Of a DNA stretch of 6,039 nucleotides, positions 4,977-6,039 are shown one piece after another. The DNA is from Roseiarcus sp050013275 (lineage in GTDB: Bacteria; Pseudomonadota; Alphaproteobacteria; Rhizobiales; Beijerinckiaceae): assembly GCA_050013275.1 (NCBI GenBank), contig JBEKFO010000268.1, forward strand, positions 1 to 6,039, in the 5' to 3' direction. Both the position numbers and the translations under genes were made by a program. Position 1 is the first letter of the stretch. Each line of letters starts with the position of its first letter. Below the pieces are notes generated by a model. The model saw only the letters and a list, made by a program, of their open reading frames with translations, did no database searches and was not told where the DNA came from.

Positions 4977-6039
4977 ATGCGCGCGTTTCCCGACAGCCTG
5001 CCGATCGACGAAGCCCTGCCGCGGCTCTGCGCGGCGCTGAACGCCGGCGCCAACGCGATCCTCATGGCGCCGCCCGGCGCCGGCAAGACGACGCGCGTTC
5101 CGTTGGCGCTGATGGACGAGCCGTTCGCGCGCGGCGGCAAGATCATCGTCTTGGAGCCGCGGCGCCTCGCCGCGCGCGCCGCCGCGGCGCGGATGGCGGC
5201 GACTTTGGGCGAGAAGGTCGGCGAGACGATCGGGCTGCGCGTGCGCCTGCAGAGCCTCGTCTCGGCGCGCACGCGCGTCGAAGTCGTCACCGAAGGCGTG
5301 TTCGCGCGGATGATCCTCGACGATCCCGCGCTCGAAGGCGTCGCGGCCGCGCTGTTCGACGAATTCCACGAGCGCTCGCTCGACGCCGATCTCGGCCTCG
5401 CGCTGGCGCTCGACGCGCAGGGGGCCTTGCGCGAGGATTTGCGCCTCCTCGTCATGTCGGCGACGCTCGACGGCGCGCGCGTCGCGCGGCTGATGGGCGA
5501 AGCCGCGCTGATCGAGAGCCAGGGGCGAAGCTTTCCGGTCGAGACGCGCTATCTCAGCCGCGACCCGAAAGCGCGCGTCGAGGATGAGGTCGTTCGCGCG
5601 ACGCTTCGAGCGCTCGCCGAGGAAACGGGATCGATCCTGGTTTTCCTGCCCGGCCAGGGCGAAATCGCGCGCGTCGCCGCGTCGCTCGCGAGCCGCGTCA
5701 GGAACCCGGAAGTCGACATCGCGCCGCTCTACGGCGCGATGGACGCGCGCGCGCAGGACAAGGCGGTTGCGCCCGCGCCGCCGGGGCGGCGCAAGATCGT
5801 GCTGGCGACGTCGATCGCCGAGACCTCGCTGACCATCGAAGGCGTGTTCGCGCGCATGATCCTCGACGACCCCACGCTGGAAGGCGTCGCGGCGGCGCTG
5901 TTCGACGAATTCCACGAGCGATCGCTCGACGCCGATCTCGGCCTCGCGCTGGCGCTCGACGCGCAGGGGGCCTTGCGCGAGGATTTGCGCCTCCTCGTCA
6001 TGTCGGCGACGCTCGACGGCGCGCGCGTCGCGCGGCTGA
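4977..6039 (+). CDS. hrpB: ATP-dependent helicase HrpB, 3' partial, with internal in-frame repeat
   Basis: N-terminal part of a DExH-box helicase of the HrpB type, 354 codons with the frame still open at the right edge (the last base begins the next codon). Motifs in order: Walker A APPGAGKTT (31-39), motif Ia LEPRRLAARAAA (59-70), motif Ib TEGVF (105-109), motif II DEFH (128-131, the HrpB form), motif III SAT (161-163), motif IV ILVFLPG (220-226) and motif V VLATSIAETSLTIEGV (275-290). A normal HrpB (about 800-840 residues) would continue through a short strand to motif VI (QRRGRAGR-like). Instead residues 288-354 repeat residues 106-172, giving a second DEFH (310-313) and SAT (343-345) with no second Walker A before them so far. 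The start at 4977 is the only ATG after the in-frame BKACE stop; no clear ribosome site precedes it. It may be co-transcribed with BKACE. The precise RNA target of HrpB is not well established. Family identity is sure; the structure past residue 290 is doubtful. Confidence 0.87.
   Translation, partial: MRAFPDSLPIDEALPRLCAALNAGANAILMAPPGAGKTTRVPLALMDEPFARGGKIIVLEPRRLAARAAAARMAATLGEKVGETIGLRVRLQSLVSARTRVEVVTEGVFARMILDDPALEGVAAALFDEFHERSLDADLGLALALDAQGALREDLRLLVMSATLDGARVARLMGEAALIESQGRSFPVETRYLSRDPKARVEDEVVRATLRALAEETGSILVFLPGQGEIARVAASLASRVRNPEVDIAPLYGAMDARAQDKAVAPAPPGRRKIVLATSIAETSLTIEGVFARMILDDPTLEGVAAALFDEFHERSLDADLGLALALDAQGALREDLRLLVMSATLDGARVARL
5291..5493 (+). repeat. direct repeat inside hrpB, copy 1
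   Basis: This is the 203-nt first copy of a direct repeat whose second copy is 5837-6039, offset 546 nt. It encodes motif Ib to just past motif III and is where a HrpB protein is expected to have this sequence, so it is the original copy. Differences from copy 2 occur at 5309, 5324, 5328, 5333, 5348 and 5375; the remaining 118 nt are identical up to the window end. Confidence 0.95.
5837..6039 (+). repeat. direct repeat inside hrpB, copy 2 (cut by window end)
   Basis: This 203-nt second copy begins at the shared word CGAAGGCGTG, directly after motif V, and replaces the sequence expected between motif V and motif VI. It is about 97% identical to copy 1 (6 mismatches in 203). Five changes are synonymous and one gives Ala to Thr (first-copy residue 118, here residue 300). 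The offset is a multiple of three, so the frame is kept. The repeat runs to the last base of the window, so its true end is unknown. A tandem duplication of a 546-nt unit and a chimeric assembly are both compatible. Confidence 0.93.

Noticed and set aside
4316..5587. 423-codon open frame overlapping the BKACE gene and hrpB
   Set aside because: Arg/Ala-rich shadow frame, no domain; both real genes have clear motifs across the same DNA.
4887..5915. 342-codon - strand open frame opposite hrpB, containing an internal protein repeat
   Set aside because: Arg-rich antisense shadow; its internal repeat is only the reflection of the hrpB direct repeat.
6037..6039. TGA at the very end of the window as a stop for hrpB
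   Set aside because: It is out of the hrpB frame: the frame reads CTG followed by A, exactly as in copy 1 where CTG ATG follows. The gene is cut by the edge, not terminated.

Overview
The window is a strongly GC-rich, almost fully coding stretch of ordinary chromosomal genes. The protein sequences look alphaproteobacterial, most likely Rhizobiales/Hyphomicrobiales. This rests on the MaeB-type malic enzyme with its C-terminal phosphotransacetylase-like domain, the Kup transporter, and a PcaD next to a DUF849/BKACE gene. The genus cannot be fixed from the sequence.

Layout from left to right: (1) the 3' end of maeB (NADP-malic enzyme, + strand, cut by the left edge), ending at 1030; (2) kup, a complete low-affinity K+ transporter gene on the - strand (2965 to 1040), converging on maeB with only 9 bp between the stop codons; (3) pcaD, a complete 3-oxoadipate enol-lactonase on the - strand (3914 to 3123), 157 bp upstream of kup; (4) a 183-bp divergent intergenic region; (5) a complete beta-keto acid cleavage enzyme (BKACE, DUF849) on the + strand (4098 to 4928); (6) hrpB, a DEAH-type ATP-dependent helicase on the + strand (4977 to beyond the right edge), 48 bp downstream of BKACE.

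Two things stand out. First, the hrpB reading frame is abnormal. Just after helicase motif V it jumps back, in frame, into a second copy of motif Ib to motif III. The repeat is 203 nt (5291-5493 and 5837-6039, offset exactly 546 nt or 182 codons), with 6 mismatches, five of them synonymous, and the window ends inside it. This is either an in-frame tandem duplication within the helicase or an assembly chimera at the end of a contig; the sequence alone cannot decide. Second, the divergent pair pcaD/BKACE is biochemically suggestive. PcaD makes 3-oxoadipate, which is itself a beta-keto acid, and BKACE enzymes split beta-keto acids with acetyl-CoA. The pair could therefore form a short route from the enol-lactone to succinyl-CoA plus acetoacetate without PcaIJ/PcaF. 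The BKACE keeps the catalytic and metal residues of the family but has Val where the characterised enzyme Kce has the amine-contacting Glu14.

No tRNA, rRNA, CRISPR array, insertion sequence or phage gene is visible, and no stretch longer than 300 bp lacks a gene.
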